Source: an uncultured Eubacteriales bacterium
Lineage (GTDB): Bacteria > Bacillota > Clostridia > TANB77 > CAG-508
DNA length: 64,000 nt
Assembly: GCA_902492015.1 (NCBI GenBank)
Contig: CABUJR010000001.1
Location: 1-64,000 of the forward strand
Reading direction: 5' to 3'
Within the stretch, counting starts at the first letter, position 1. Each line of letters starts with the position of its first letter. Shown here piece after piece: positions 1-9,606 of the stretch. The notes beneath the pieces were generated by a model that saw only the letters and a list, made by a program, of their open reading frames with translations, was not told the origin of the DNA and made no database searches. Made by a program: the position numbers and the translations under genes.

Positions 1-3
1 TTA

Positions 4-52
4 TATTTTATATTTTATATTCTATATTTTATATTTTGTATTCTGTATTTTA
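4..52. repeat. AT-only 7-bp tandem repeat
   Basis: Seven copies of a 7-bp unit, TATTTTA, with variants TATTCTA, TATTTTG and TATTCTG, lie at the left edge downstream of the lysozyme gene. It is simple sequence and I see no gene in it; the T-runs may help terminate leftward transcription. Confidence 0.7.
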
Positions 53-84
53 TTGTTTTATATTTAATTTTATGTTATATATTA

Positions 85-1140
85 TTATCTTGGAATTCGT
101 ATTTTTTCACCTATGTAAATTAAATTAACATTCTTAATATTATTTATTTCAGCAATTTCATTTACAGTTGTATTAAATTTTATTGCTAGTTCACTTAAAG
201 TATCACCTCTTTGCACTACATATATGTTATGCCCTAAATCTGAATTATTTTCAAAGTTTTCATCATTTTTAATAGGAACTAAAAATTCTTCTCCAGGAAA
301 AATTAAATTTGGATTTTTTATTTTATTAAGCTTTACTAATTCATTTACTGTAGTACCATAATCTAATGCAATTTTACTTAATGTATCACCACTTTTTACT
401 ATATACGTTATATCTTGATTATAATTTTCCTCATTTCCAGTTTTAGAAATTATATCTTTATTTTCTAAAAATACATCTTCTGTAAATTTATCCCCATCTA
501 CTAATCCATTTATTCCTGAAACTCTAAGTTTATTAGTGTATTGAAATCCCTCCCAATTTTGCCAATTAGTTTCTATATTATTTTCTTCACCGTATTCTGC
601 TACCCATAAAGGATATTTTAAAGCTAAGCCTTCTCTAAAAACATTTCTTGCATTTGATGCATCACTATATATTATTACTTCTTTTCCAGTAATATCTCTT
701 ACTTTTTCTAAGAAAACTTCTGAAATATTATTAATTTCTCCTACTCCTAAATCTCCAAATTCTTCAAAATCCATTGCAAGTTTACAATCTGGACTTGTAT
801 TTGAAATTACAGAAGCAAAAAATTCTGCTTGATTTATAGCTTCTTCCTCATTTCTTGCAGTTAAAAAATGATAAAATCCAACTTTTAATCCATTTGCTTT
901 TGCATTAAAATAATTTATTTTAAAATACGGATCAATTATATTATTTCCTTGACTTGATTTTATATATACAATTTCTATTCCTGCATTTTTTACTTCTCCA
1001 TAATTAATATAGCCTTGCCAATTACTAACATCAATTCCATTTAGTATATTACTACTTTCTGGTACTGTAGCAAATACACTTACTGGTGCTAATGTAAAAG
1101 TAAAAAGCAAAGCTATTATAAATAATTTTTTTAATTTCAT
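85..1140 (-). CDS. Secreted GH25 lysozyme with two LysM domains
   Basis: A 351-residue exported muramidase. An N-terminal signal peptide (Lys-rich start, hydrophobic core, ending near VFA at residue 25) precedes a GH25 domain at about residues 35-215, which opens with GIDVSNWQG and contains the acidic DFE motif expected of the catalytic site. Two LysM repeats, each with a SGDTLS or RGDTLS core, fill residues 245-351 and should bind peptidoglycan. Known family role: hydrolysis of the glycan strand between MurNAc and GlcNAc. The start is the second of two adjacent candidates (GTG ATG), because the ATG sits 6 nt after GGAGG. Being far from the prophage and carrying a signal peptide, it is more likely a host cell-wall enzyme than a phage lysin. 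Confidence 0.9.
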   Translation of the reverse strand: MKLKKLFIIALLFTFTLAPVSVFATVPESSNILNGIDVSNWQGYINYGEVKNAGIEIVYIKSSQGNNIIDPYFKINYFNAKANGLKVGFYHFLTARNEEEAINQAEFFASVISNTSPDCKLAMDFEEFGDLGVGEINNISEVFLEKVRDITGKEVIIYSDASNARNVFREGLALKYPLWVAEYGEENNIETNWQNWEGFQYTNKLRVSGINGLVDGDKFTEDVFLENKDIISKTGNEENYNQDITYIVKSGDTLSKIALDYGTTVNELVKLNKIKNPNLIFPGEEFLVPIKNDENFENNSDLGHNIYVVQRGDTLSELAIKFNTTVNEIAEINNIKNVNLIYIGEKIRIPR

Positions 1141-1254
1141 CACATACCTCCTATCTTTTTTATAGTATGATAGGAAATTGATTTTTGTGATTTTAAAAAT
1201 AAAATTTAATATTTTTATAGTTTTAAAATCAATATCAACATTAATTTTAATATT

Positions 1255-1415
1255 ATTTCTAATTTAGATAAAAGTATTTAATATATTGAATACCGCGTAA
1301 GCGACCAAACGAACGTAGTGAGTGCGAAATGGAGCAACTTTAGTTGCGACACCAAGGTATGAAATTATATTAAATACTTTTATCTAAATTTATATATTTT
1401 ATCTAAATTAGAAAT
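1255..1415. repeat. Palindromic element with a duplicated right arm
   Basis: Positions 1261-1284 and 1367-1390 are perfect 24-nt inverted repeats. The outer 19 nt of the left side (1255-1273) is again perfectly complementary to 1397-1415, so the right arm exists twice. The enclosed 82 nt (1285-1366) is much richer in G+C than its surroundings and contains small hairpins, for example GCAAC-TTTA-GTTGC at 1334-1347. The design resembles a miniature inverted-repeat element or a repeated palindromic intergenic sequence. No ORF is present. It fills the gap between the lysozyme gene and the HAD phosphatase gene. Confidence 0.65.
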
Positions 1416-1443
1416 ATATAAAATTAAAACAATATTTATAAAT

Positions 1444-2166
1444 TTATTCAAATTCTTTATTTATGTAATCTAGCATCTCTTTAAATGTCAAAAAATTATA
1501 TTTTGAAATTTTATTAATTTCTTCTCTATCTCCATCTGAATATTTATCATATATAGTAATTACATCTACTTTAGCATTTTGAGCTGCTTCAACTCCTAAT
1601 AAAGAATCTTCTATAATTAATGCCTCTTCTGGTTTCATATTAAAATGCTTTAATATTTTTTCATAAACTTCTGGATTTGGCTTTCTTTTAGTTACATCTT
1701 CTTTTACAACTATATAGTCAAATACTTCATTCATTTTAGCTTTTTCCATCATATTTTTATTAGCTGTATCATAAGCTATTATATTTTTCTTACGAGTTGT
1801 TGAACCAATAGCAAGATTAAAACCTAATTGTTTTAATCTTAAAACTACTTTATCTGCATCTGGTTTATAGTCAACTATATTTTCCATATAATCTTGAGAA
1901 ATTTTATATCTCAATTTTAAAATTTCTTCTGATGACATCTCTGACTTATATTTTTCTTTTAAAAATTCACAATATTTTAAATATAAATCTCCTCCATCAC
2001 TAAATTTTTTTAATGCTCTGTCTCTTTGCATTTGAATATTAACATCATCTATTGTCCCATCACCTATCTCCTTAATAAGTCTTTCATCTATTTCATTCCA
2101 TATTCCAACAGAGTCTATTAATGTTCCATCAACATCAAAAATAATTAATTTCTTTTCCTTAAACAT
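1444..2166 (-). CDS. HAD-superfamily hydrolase (subfamily IA)
   Basis: A 240-residue cytosolic phosphatase/phosphomutase-type HAD protein. Motif I is FDVDGTLIDS at residues 10-19, giving the two catalytic Asp residues; motif II is the Ser/Thr in IGSTTR near 120, and motif III/IV is KPNPEVY followed by IEDSLLGVEAA near 185-195. The all-helical insertion between motifs I and II is typical of the beta-phosphoglucomutase / phosphoglycolate phosphatase branch. The substrate cannot be read from sequence. An AGGAG site lies 6 nt before the ATG. It lies 21 nt downstream of upp, so co-transcription with upp is likely. Confidence 0.85.
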   Translation of the reverse strand: MFKEKKLIIFDVDGTLIDSVGIWNEIDERLIKEIGDGTIDDVNIQMQRDRALKKFSDGGDLYLKYCEFLKEKYKSEMSSEEILKLRYKISQDYMENIVDYKPDADKVVLRLKQLGFNLAIGSTTRKKNIIAYDTANKNMMEKAKMNEVFDYIVVKEDVTKRKPNPEVYEKILKHFNMKPEEALIIEDSLLGVEAAQNAKVDVITIYDKYSDGDREEINKISKYNFLTFKEMLDYINKEFE

Positions 2167-2187
2167 ATACTCTCCTCAAAAAAAGTC

Positions 2188-2814
2188 TTATTTTGTTCCA
2201 AATATTCTATCTCCTGCATCTCCAAGTCCTGGAACTATGTATCCATTTTCATTTAATTTTTCATCTATTGCTGCACAATAAATATCAACATCAGGATATG
2301 CTTCTTGCATTTTATCAATTCCTTCTGGAGCTGCAATAATACATAAGAATTTTAATTTTTTAGCTCCACTTTCTTTTAACATTTCTATAGCATCCATTCC
2401 TGAACCACCAGTTGCAAGCATTGGATCTAATACAATTACTTCTCTTTTATCTATATCTTTTGGTGTTTTGTAGTAATACTTTACAGGTTTTAAAGTCTCT
2501 TCATTTCTATACATACCAATATGTCCTATTTTAGCATTAGGTAATACTCTAATTAAACCATCTAACATTCCTGTTCCTGCTCTTAATATTGGAATAAAAG
2601 CATATTTGTCTTCATCTAATTTTTTTCCAGTCATAGAACAAATTGGTGTTTCTATTTCTTTCTCTTCTAGTTTCGCATCTTTCATTGCTTCATAACAAAG
2701 TATTGTAGATATTTCGCTAATTACTTCTCTAAATTCTTTAGTTCCTGTCTTTTTATCTCTTAGAATTGTTAATTTGTGTGAAATTAATGGATGATTTAGT
2801 TCAAAAACTGCCAT
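2188..2814 (-). CDS. upp: Uracil phosphoribosyltransferase
   Basis: At 208 residues this is the normal length for Upp. It makes UMP from uracil and PRPP in pyrimidine salvage. The PRPP-binding loop VIVLDPMLATGGSG lies near residues 127-140, and the C-terminal uracil-binding PGLGDAGDRIFGT is intact. The start is supported by an AAGG site and by alignment of the conserved N-terminal HPLISHKLTILRD segment. It sits in a minus-strand run with HAD phosphatases and a NUDIX hydrolase, a common nucleotide/phosphate housekeeping neighbourhood. Confidence 0.96.
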   Translation of the reverse strand: MAVFELNHPLISHKLTILRDKKTGTKEFREVISEISTILCYEAMKDAKLEEKEIETPICSMTGKKLDEDKYAFIPILRAGTGMLDGLIRVLPNAKIGHIGMYRNEETLKPVKYYYKTPKDIDKREVIVLDPMLATGGSGMDAIEMLKESGAKKLKFLCIIAAPEGIDKMQEAYPDVDIYCAAIDEKLNENGYIVPGLGDAGDRIFGTK

Positions 2815-2876
2815 TTTAAATACCTTTTCTGTATTTTATACAGACCTTTCTTTATTATATTTATTTAAATTTTTAT

Positions 2877-3680
2877 TTAAAACTTATTATATAAAACATC
2901 TGCTACACCATTTTCCATATTAGTCTTTGTAATTTCCTTTGCATATTCTTTTACATCTTCACCAGCATTTCCCATAGCAATACCAAGTCCAACAGCTTTT
3001 ATCATAGATATATCATTACTATCATCTCCCATTGCTATTACATCTTCTATATTTATCTTTAAATATTTGCACAAACCATAAATAGCATTTCCTTTTGAAG
3101 CATTTTTATTTATTATATTTGCTGACCATGCTTTTGCTCCATGTACATCTGGTGGATATACATTTTCTATCTTTATATCTTCTTTCTGCATATTTTCTAT
3201 ATCTTTAAGAACTTTTTTCATATCTTCTTCTGTATTAGTTCCAATAGTTATCTGTAAAATATTATTTTCATTTATAATTTCAAATAGTTCTTCATTATTA
3301 TCTAAAATAATTTCATATTTAACAAAATAATCTCTAGAATTTACATATCTACAATAACTAGTTTCTATTCTAATATAAAAATTATTTCTAATCACATAAT
3401 TTACTAACATAGTGCATATATCTTTTTCTAAATTACAAGAAAATAATTCTTCATCTTTTTCACAATCATATATTTGAGTTCCATTTGAACAAATAATATA
3501 TTTGTCACAGCCTGCCATTTCTTTATATGCTTTTACTGCATCTTTTTGTCTTCCTGAACAAATACATGCTATTCCACCTTTTTCTTGAACATATTTTATT
3601 GCTTTTTTATTTTCTTCTGAAACCTTTTTATCATCAGTCAACAATGTTCCATCTAAATCTAAAAATACTGCTCTATACAT
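2877..3680 (-). CDS. Cof-type HAD-IIB phosphatase
   Basis: A 267-residue HAD hydrolase of the Cof/YidA class. Motif I FLDLDGTLL is at residues 6-14, motif II CSGR near 40, and the C-terminal GDDSNDISMI (motif IV) near 217, followed by the usual GIAMGNA segment. The large alpha/beta cap lies between motifs II and III as in subfamily IIB. Members dephosphorylate sugar phosphates or cofactors such as FMN and PLP; the exact substrate is not predictable here. The ATG follows a GAGGAGAA site by 4-6 nt. Confidence 0.88.
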   Translation of the reverse strand: MYRAVFLDLDGTLLTDDKKVSEENKKAIKYVQEKGGIACICSGRQKDAVKAYKEMAGCDKYIICSNGTQIYDCEKDEELFSCNLEKDICTMLVNYVIRNNFYIRIETSYCRYVNSRDYFVKYEIILDNNEELFEIINENNILQITIGTNTEEDMKKVLKDIENMQKEDIKIENVYPPDVHGAKAWSANIINKNASKGNAIYGLCKYLKINIEDVIAMGDDSNDISMIKAVGLGIAMGNAGEDVKEYAKEITKTNMENGVADVLYNKF

Positions 3681-3706
3681 AAATTCTCCTCAAAATCTTA
3701 TTAGTT

Positions 3707-4126
3707 TTAAAATTTAATTTTCTTATAATCGTTTAAAGCTTTTTTAGTTGTTATTGTTAAATCTTCTGGTAACTGTTCTAAGTTAAACCACTTCATATCA
3801 GAAGCTTTATCTGGTTCCATTATTTTAGCTTTACCAGATTTTATCTTACATAAATAATTTGTTGCTACCCAATGTGCATTTTCTGATTTAATAATATGGT
3901 CACATATTCCCATTAATCTTATTACTTCAATATCTAAATCTGTTTCTTCTTTAGTTTCTCTTACTACTGCATGTTCTAATGTTTCAAACATTTCTAGTCT
4001 TCCACCAGGTATAGACCAAAAGCCTTTTTCGGCAGGTACAGCTCTTTTTTGTAATAATAATTCATTATTTTCATTCAATATGAATGCACCTACTCCAACT
4101 CCTATATAATCTTTTCCAATTTTCAT
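3707..4126 (-). CDS. NUDIX hydrolase
   Basis: A 139-residue single-domain NUDIX protein. The box G-x5-E-x7-RETKEE-T is complete, starting at GGRLEMFE near residue 41 and ending at EETDL near 63, which gives the metal-binding glutamates. The neighbouring QKRAVPAEKGFWSIPGG is typical of ADP-ribose or MutT-like members. It hydrolyses nucleoside diphosphate-X compounds; the actual substrate is unknown. It lies 26 nt upstream of the Cof phosphatase gene on the same strand, so the two are probably transcribed together. Confidence 0.9.
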   Translation of the reverse strand: MKIGKDYIGVGVGAFILNENNELLLQKRAVPAEKGFWSIPGGRLEMFETLEHAVVRETKEETDLDIEVIRLMGICDHIIKSENAHWVATNYLCKIKSGKAKIMEPDKASDMKWFNLEQLPEDLTITTKKALNDYKKIKF

Positions 4127-4277
4127 ATAAAAATTTCCTCAATCATTAAATATTTTTTAATTATTTTAAGCATTTTATCACAAAAAATATTAAAAATAAA
4201 GTATTTGTTTATTTTATCTTTTGCACCTTGCTAAATATTATATTTTTGTGTATTATATTCACAAAGGAGGCAGTATT

Positions 4278-4796
4278 ATGAATAAATTAAGTAAAATATT
4301 TCTACTAATAATTATAATATTAGTTATTACTTTAATACTTACAGTATATTTCTATAATAAAAAATGCCAAGATTTATATTTATATACTGTAAAACAAACA
4401 GGTGAAAACATCGCTTTAACCGAAAAATTAGAAAAAATTGAAAATAGTTATAATAGGGATACAGAAAATATTGATATTCAAGTAAAAGAAGATTCAGTTA
4501 CTCAAAATGGTCTTACTATTATTATTACAGATACAAATCAAGTAAAATATGATTGGAATGAAAATTATAAATTAAGTAGAAAAGAAAATGGTAATTTAGT
4601 TGAATTAACTCCAATTTCAAATATTGAATTTAATAAAGATAATTTCGTATTTAATGAAAATAATCAATATGAACAACATATCGATTGGACAGAAATTTAT
4701 GGAACTTTACCTAAAGGTACTTATATCTTAGAAAAAGATATTTCTACATATACCAAAACTTTATGGTGTTCATCTGATGAATTTAAAATCAAATAA
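4278..4796 (+). CDS. Membrane-anchored protein with Ig-like domain
   Basis: A 172-residue protein with one N-terminal membrane segment (residues 7-25, almost all I/L/V/T) and an extracytoplasmic remainder. Residues 70-165 look like the bacterial Ig-like domain found near peptidase-type sensors: DWTEIYGTLPKGTYILEK is its hallmark C-terminal strand pattern. The start is the ATG 7 nt after AAAGGAGG; an upstream ATG at 4221 lacks a ribosome binding site. It is the only rightward gene in this part of the window and is insulated by a hairpin terminator at 4884-4928. Function unknown. Confidence 0.75.
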   Translation: MNKLSKIFLLIIIILVITLILTVYFYNKKCQDLYLYTVKQTGENIALTEKLEKIENSYNRDTENIDIQVKEDSVTQNGLTIIITDTNQVKYDWNENYKLSRKENGNLVELTPISNIEFNKDNFVFNENNQYEQHIDWTEIYGTLPKGTYILEKDISTYTKTLWCSSDEFKIK

Positions 4797-4883
4797 GCTA
4801 TATAATAATAAATTATTTATAGATTATATAAATTAATTAAAAAAGTACACATGAGATATTATTTACTTATAACTTGAAACTAA

Positions 4884-4928
4884 AAGTGGCATAAAACTAT
4901 ACTATTTGAGTATAATTTTATGCCACTT
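4884..4928. terminator. Bidirectional terminator between convergent genes
   Basis: A 13-bp stem (AAGTGGCATAAAA with its complement) encloses a second 6-bp stem, TATACT-atttg-AGTATA, giving a nearly continuous 19-20 bp hairpin. T-rich sequence flanks it on both strands. It lies between the rightward Ig-domain gene and the leftward AAA+ gene and can serve both. Confidence 0.75.
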
Positions 4929-4953
4929 AATTTTATGTTTAATATTTTATTGA

Positions 4954-7900
4954 TTAAAATCCTATTCTCTTCCTTGATTCCTCTGCTTTTATCTCTGGAA
5001 TATCTTCTTCTGTAAAAGTAAGTAATCTATCCATGTCTGTTATATTTCTTGTTTTCATAGCATGTTCAATTATTATTCTTTGAACTGTATTTTCAACGAA
5101 CCTTCCATTTCCAAAGTTTTCAACTTCTTTGGCTTTTCTTAAGATATTCCTTACTTTTTCTTTTGCACCTTCATCAGCTTTAAAGCCTTTGACTGCAACT
5201 TTCTTTTCAAATATTTGCATTAATTCTTCTAAGTTATAATCCTCAAAATCTATTTCATAACCTATTCTAGATTTTAAACCTGGATTCAAATCTCTAAATT
5301 TTTTCATTTCTTCTGTATAACCTGCAAATATTATTATTAGTCTTCCTTGGTAATCTTCCATAGCTTTTAAAAGTGTTGCTACACATTCTGCTGAATAGCT
5401 AGCATTAGTGCCATTGTGTTCCATTATAGAATATGCTTCATCAATAAATAATACACCATCTAAAGCAGATTCTATTACTGCTTGTGTTTTTGGTCCTGTT
5501 TGTCCTAAAAATTCTCCAATTAAATCTTGAGATTGAACTTCTACCAATTTATTTCTTTTCACATATCCTAAATTATAATAAATTTCTGCTAGAAGTCTTG
5601 CTACTGTTGTTTTTCCTGTTCCTGCATTTCCTTTAAATATCATATGCATATTAAAGTCTGCCACTCTGTCTAATTTTTTATTTAATTCAATTACAGAAAC
5701 AAATCCATTTATCTGCTCTTTTACATTTTCAAGTCCAATTAAAGCATTCAAATCTGTTAAGATTTCATCTACTCCTCTTTCTCTATCTTTCTTAGTTTCC
5801 TCAAATATTTCTAAATCTTTATTAGTAATTGTTTTTAATAAATTATCATCTTCACAATTACCAGCATGTGTAAGAACTAGTTTGTCAAACAAATTAATCA
5901 CAAAACGAGCATTACCAAAATTTCTACCAATTTTATTTTTTATTATCATTTTTTCAATTTTTTCAATAACACCATCTTCTAAAGTGAACTCATTTCCTTG
6001 TACTTCATCTTTAAAAATTTGTATAAGCTCATCTTTTGAAAAATCAGGAAATTCTAATTCATATCCTATTCTTGACATCAATCCTTGATTTGCATTTATA
6101 AAATCATTCATTTCTTTTGTATAACCAGCAAATATTATTATTAATCTATCTTTATATAATTCCATAGATTTTGTTATTGTAGCCATACACTCTGCTGGAT
6201 AATTCGAAGAACTTCCACCTTTACTTGCCATTATAGAATATGCTTCATCAATAAATAATACACCATCTAAAGCTGATTCTATTACTGCTTGAGTCTTTGG
6301 AGCTGTTTCTCCTAAATGAGAACCTATTAAATCTTTACTAGTAACTTCTATAATTTTATTTTCTTTTATAAATCCTAATTTATAATATAACTCTGCTAAT
6401 AGTCTTGCTACTGTTGTCTTCCCTGTTCCTGAATTTCCTTTAAATATCATGTTTAAATTAGCAAAACCTTCTGTATCTATTTTCCTGCTGTAGTCTAAAT
6501 ATTTTAAAAGATTTCTCACAGTATCTTTAACTTCGCTTAATCCAATTAATCCATTAATATCTTTTAGTATTTCTTCAACTTCTCTTGTTGAAACTTCTTT
6601 TGGAGCATCTTCCTTTAAAAATGAATTTTTTATATCTAAGTTTTTGAACTTTTCAAAAACTATTAAATTATATAAATTATCTATATATGCATATTCATCT
6701 GTTAAGTTTTTATTGTAAGTAGATTTTATATAATTTTCTAATTCATTTGAAAACTCTTTGTCTATTTCCATTATATTTTCTAGTCTTTTTACTAATTTAT
6801 CTTTTATCTTGCTTGAATCAAAACCATCTATATAGATTTTTTTATTAATTAAATCTTTATATATACCTGGATGCTTTTTGCTTATATCTTTAAAAATTTC
6901 TTCATTTTCAATAAAAAATGTAATTGATCTTCTATTTCTCAAATTGAATTTTTCAATAGCTGTAAAAAATGCATCTACTCTATATTCATTTAAAGCTTTA
7001 ATACTTTCAATATTCTCAAAAATAACAATATCATTATCATTATAAATTTTATCTACTTGCATTATCATATCTGTTGAATCTTTAGTTCTTTTAACTAACA
7101 TTTCTGTATCTACCCATAAAGTGCCTTTATTTGTAATATAGTTAAAAGTTCTAACATATCTATTTATAATATTTATGACTTTATCTGAAATCATATTATT
7201 TTTAGTGAAAAGTCCTATATTAAAATGTATGTATGGTAAATCTTCATTAAAATAATAATTTCTTATGTATGTAAGAATTGAAATTACTTCTTGTTTTTCT
7301 TTTTCTGAACACTCTAATTCTTCTATAGAATGAACATATTGATTATAATAAGCAATTCTAAATTCACTTTCTCTGAAATTTCTTCTATTTAAAATATTTT
7401 TTATTATTTTTTGCTCATCTAAATTATTTCTAACACATAAATATTTTATATATGCTGCAAGCTCTATTGGTGACTTGTCAAAAATATAAGAAAAATTCTC
7501 TGTTAAATTTAAATCTGATAAACTTATCTCTCCATTTATACCTTCATCTTTTTTGAAGAATTCATTTAGATTATTAAAAAATGAATTATTTTTTACATTA
7601 AAATCTAAATATTTATAATATATTTTACCATTTTCTTCTCTGCCTAATCTTATTGCTTCTGCACTTAATATCATTTCAGCACCAACAATATCCATAGTAT
7701 TAGATACTAATCTATCTATTGTCTCAACAACAGAGTTTATAGTATATTGATCATTTGAATATTCTATTTTTTCTTTATCTACTAGCATGTCAAAAACTTT
7801 TTTAGAATCAAATTGATTATCTGCAATACATTTTTTTATATATGTAACTAATTTAAAAGGACAAACATTAGTATTAACATTACAATAAGAACATTTCATT

Positions 7901-8214
7901 TTTAAATCCATGTCTAAATTATTTAAATTTAATTTCCAAGAATTTTTATATTCTCTTAATGCATATCCTACATAAAATAAAAATATTTTTTCTAAAAGAT
8001 TTTCTGAATCATCAAATCTTTTGGCACATAATTTTAAATATGAAAGTTCAAGTATATTTGTTGGTTTTTCTACCAGCTTTTCTTCCTCTTTTACTTTATC
8101 TGTAATCATTGTATATGTTAGTAAATCAGTTTCATATATAAATTTTGCCATTCTTATTTCATTTTCAGTAAATTTTCCTTTTATAAAATTTACAAAATTT
8201 TGTGTTTCTTCCAT
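4954..8214 (-). CDS. Tandem SpoVK/CbbX-type AAA+ ATPase
   Basis: A 1086-residue cytosolic protein. The N-terminal half (1-540) has no recognised enzyme motif but holds a Cys cluster CSYCNVNTNVC near residue 113. Two CbbX/SpoVK-type AAA+ modules follow: Walker A GNSGTGKTT at 593-601 with Walker B LFIDEAY near 653-659, and GNAGTGKTT at 862-870 with Walker B near 922-928. The two modules share long identical stretches, indicating an internal duplication. Proteins of this family remodel other proteins in an ATP-dependent way; SpoVK is a sporulation protein in Bacillus. The partner here is unknown. The start follows AAAGGAG by 5 nt. Regulation is not evident. Confidence 0.85.
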   Translation of the reverse strand: MEETQNFVNFIKGKFTENEIRMAKFIYETDLLTYTMITDKVKEEEKLVEKPTNILELSYLKLCAKRFDDSENLLEKIFLFYVGYALREYKNSWKLNLNNLDMDLKMKCSYCNVNTNVCPFKLVTYIKKCIADNQFDSKKVFDMLVDKEKIEYSNDQYTINSVVETIDRLVSNTMDIVGAEMILSAEAIRLGREENGKIYYKYLDFNVKNNSFFNNLNEFFKKDEGINGEISLSDLNLTENFSYIFDKSPIELAAYIKYLCVRNNLDEQKIIKNILNRRNFRESEFRIAYYNQYVHSIEELECSEKEKQEVISILTYIRNYYFNEDLPYIHFNIGLFTKNNMISDKVINIINRYVRTFNYITNKGTLWVDTEMLVKRTKDSTDMIMQVDKIYNDNDIVIFENIESIKALNEYRVDAFFTAIEKFNLRNRRSITFFIENEEIFKDISKKHPGIYKDLINKKIYIDGFDSSKIKDKLVKRLENIMEIDKEFSNELENYIKSTYNKNLTDEYAYIDNLYNLIVFEKFKNLDIKNSFLKEDAPKEVSTREVEEILKDINGLIGLSEVKDTVRNLLKYLDYSRKIDTEGFANLNMIFKGNSGTGKTTVARLLAELYYKLGFIKENKIIEVTSKDLIGSHLGETAPKTQAVIESALDGVLFIDEAYSIMASKGGSSSNYPAECMATITKSMELYKDRLIIIFAGYTKEMNDFINANQGLMSRIGYELEFPDFSKDELIQIFKDEVQGNEFTLEDGVIEKIEKMIIKNKIGRNFGNARFVINLFDKLVLTHAGNCEDDNLLKTITNKDLEIFEETKKDRERGVDEILTDLNALIGLENVKEQINGFVSVIELNKKLDRVADFNMHMIFKGNAGTGKTTVARLLAEIYYNLGYVKRNKLVEVQSQDLIGEFLGQTGPKTQAVIESALDGVLFIDEAYSIMEHNGTNASYSAECVATLLKAMEDYQGRLIIIFAGYTEEMKKFRDLNPGLKSRIGYEIDFEDYNLEELMQIFEKKVAVKGFKADEGAKEKVRNILRKAKEVENFGNGRFVENTVQRIIIEHAMKTRNITDMDRLLTFTEEDIPEIKAEESRKRIGF

Positions 8215-8245
8215 CTTTACTCCTTTACTTTATCTTTTGATTTAT

Positions 8246-9559
8246 CTAGTAATTTTCATTTATTGTTTCTGAAATTGCTCTTACTAATGCTTCTTCTTCA
8301 TTTTGTATAATTTCTAAGTCATTTTTTATATATCCAAGTTCAATTTGATAACATTCTATTCCTTGATTTGAATTATAATAATTATTTTTTGAATATTCCG
8401 TATTTCTTCCATCAACATAAGCATTTGTTCCTATTCCTCCAACTTCTCTAATTGTATACAAATATGGTGTATCAGTAGTGATAGGATATGGTTCATATTC
8501 TTTTCTATTTGCAGTATCTTCTGCATCTTTTATCATTTTATTATTATAATTTTTTACATACACTCCTTCTGATTCTTTAAAGGCTGAATTATTAGAATAA
8601 TTTATACTTGAATATTCTTTGATTTTATTTGCCATATTATTTGCAAAATTTAAATTTGATTTACAAGGAGAATATATTTCAAATCCACTTAATGTACTAG
8701 CTCCATTATTTACATGTAAAGAAATCATAAGTTTTGCTTTAGAAGCACATGCTATACTAATTCTCCCATCTTCATCATACATATTAGTATAAGTATAATC
8801 ATCATTATTATCATCATCTCTAGTTAATTTCACTTTATAGCCTTTTTCTTCTAAACTTTTCTTTAATTCTTTTGCATAATCTAAAGTTATGTCTGCTTCA
8901 TATACTGTTCCAACATTTTCTCCTAAGTCTTTTCCACCATGACCTGCATCAATAATAATATCATAAACATTTTCTGGTAGTATACTATCTTCTAAATTTA
9001 TTGTTAAAAAATTATATTCTTTATTTTTATAATTTTTCTTATTAAAAGCAATACTTGCTTTTCGATTTTTTCCATCTTTTGAAATTGTATAATATTCAAT
9101 ATCTGGATATTCTGAAACATTAACTAAAGAATAATATCTAGGATCTATACTATTGTTTAATTTTAATCTTAATAATATATAATATTCTTTGTTTTCAAGT
9201 TCATCTACCACTATTTCTGAATTTATTTCTTTTGTAGAAAACAATAAATTATTTTCATCAAATTCATAATCTAATATATATTCTACTTCATCGTCTTTAC
9301 CATCTGTTACAACTAATTTTGCGCTTTCAAAATTGTCTTTTTTGATATTGCTTATTTTTCCACTTAAATTAAAGGCCCTACCATAAGTATAGAATTTATC
9401 TATTTCAGCTGTCTGAGTTTGTATCATATTAAATATTTTAGACTCTGCTTCCTTTTTCTCATTATGTGGCACACGTTTTTTTATAGTAATTGAAATGCCT
9501 AAAACTATTCCAATTACCAGCAAAGCTAAAATTATTATTTTAAACAATTTTTTTAGCAT
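8246..9559 (-). CDS. N-acetylmuramoyl-L-alanine amidase (Amidase_3), membrane-anchored
   Basis: A 437-residue cell-wall hydrolase anchored by an N-terminal signal-anchor (LFKIIILALLVIGIVLGISI). The Amidase_3 domain begins near residue 210 with IIIDAGHGGKDLG, giving the first Zn ligand His; a later LMISLHVNNG supplies another His ligand, and QIELGYIKN near the end carries the catalytic Glu region. It cuts the bond between MurNAc and the stem peptide. The ATG at 9559 was chosen because the anchor then starts at residue 2; a GTG at 9598 would add 13 polar residues. Neither has a strong ribosome binding site. It begins just after rimO and is probably co-transcribed with it. Confidence 0.85.
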   Translation of the reverse strand: MLKKLFKIIILALLVIGIVLGISITIKKRVPHNEKKEAESKIFNMIQTQTAEIDKFYTYGRAFNLSGKISNIKKDNFESAKLVVTDGKDDEVEYILDYEFDENNLLFSTKEINSEIVVDELENKEYYILLRLKLNNSIDPRYYSLVNVSEYPDIEYYTISKDGKNRKASIAFNKKNYKNKEYNFLTINLEDSILPENVYDIIIDAGHGGKDLGENVGTVYEADITLDYAKELKKSLEEKGYKVKLTRDDDNNDDYTYTNMYDEDGRISIACASKAKLMISLHVNNGASTLSGFEIYSPCKSNLNFANNMANKIKEYSSINYSNNSAFKESEGVYVKNYNNKMIKDAEDTANRKEYEPYPITTDTPYLYTIREVGGIGTNAYVDGRNTEYSKNNYYNSNQGIECYQIELGYIKNDLEIIQNEEEALVRAISETINENY

Positions 9560-9606
9560 AGGCAAACACTCACAATATATATTTAGGTTTATTGACACCT
9601 ATAAAC

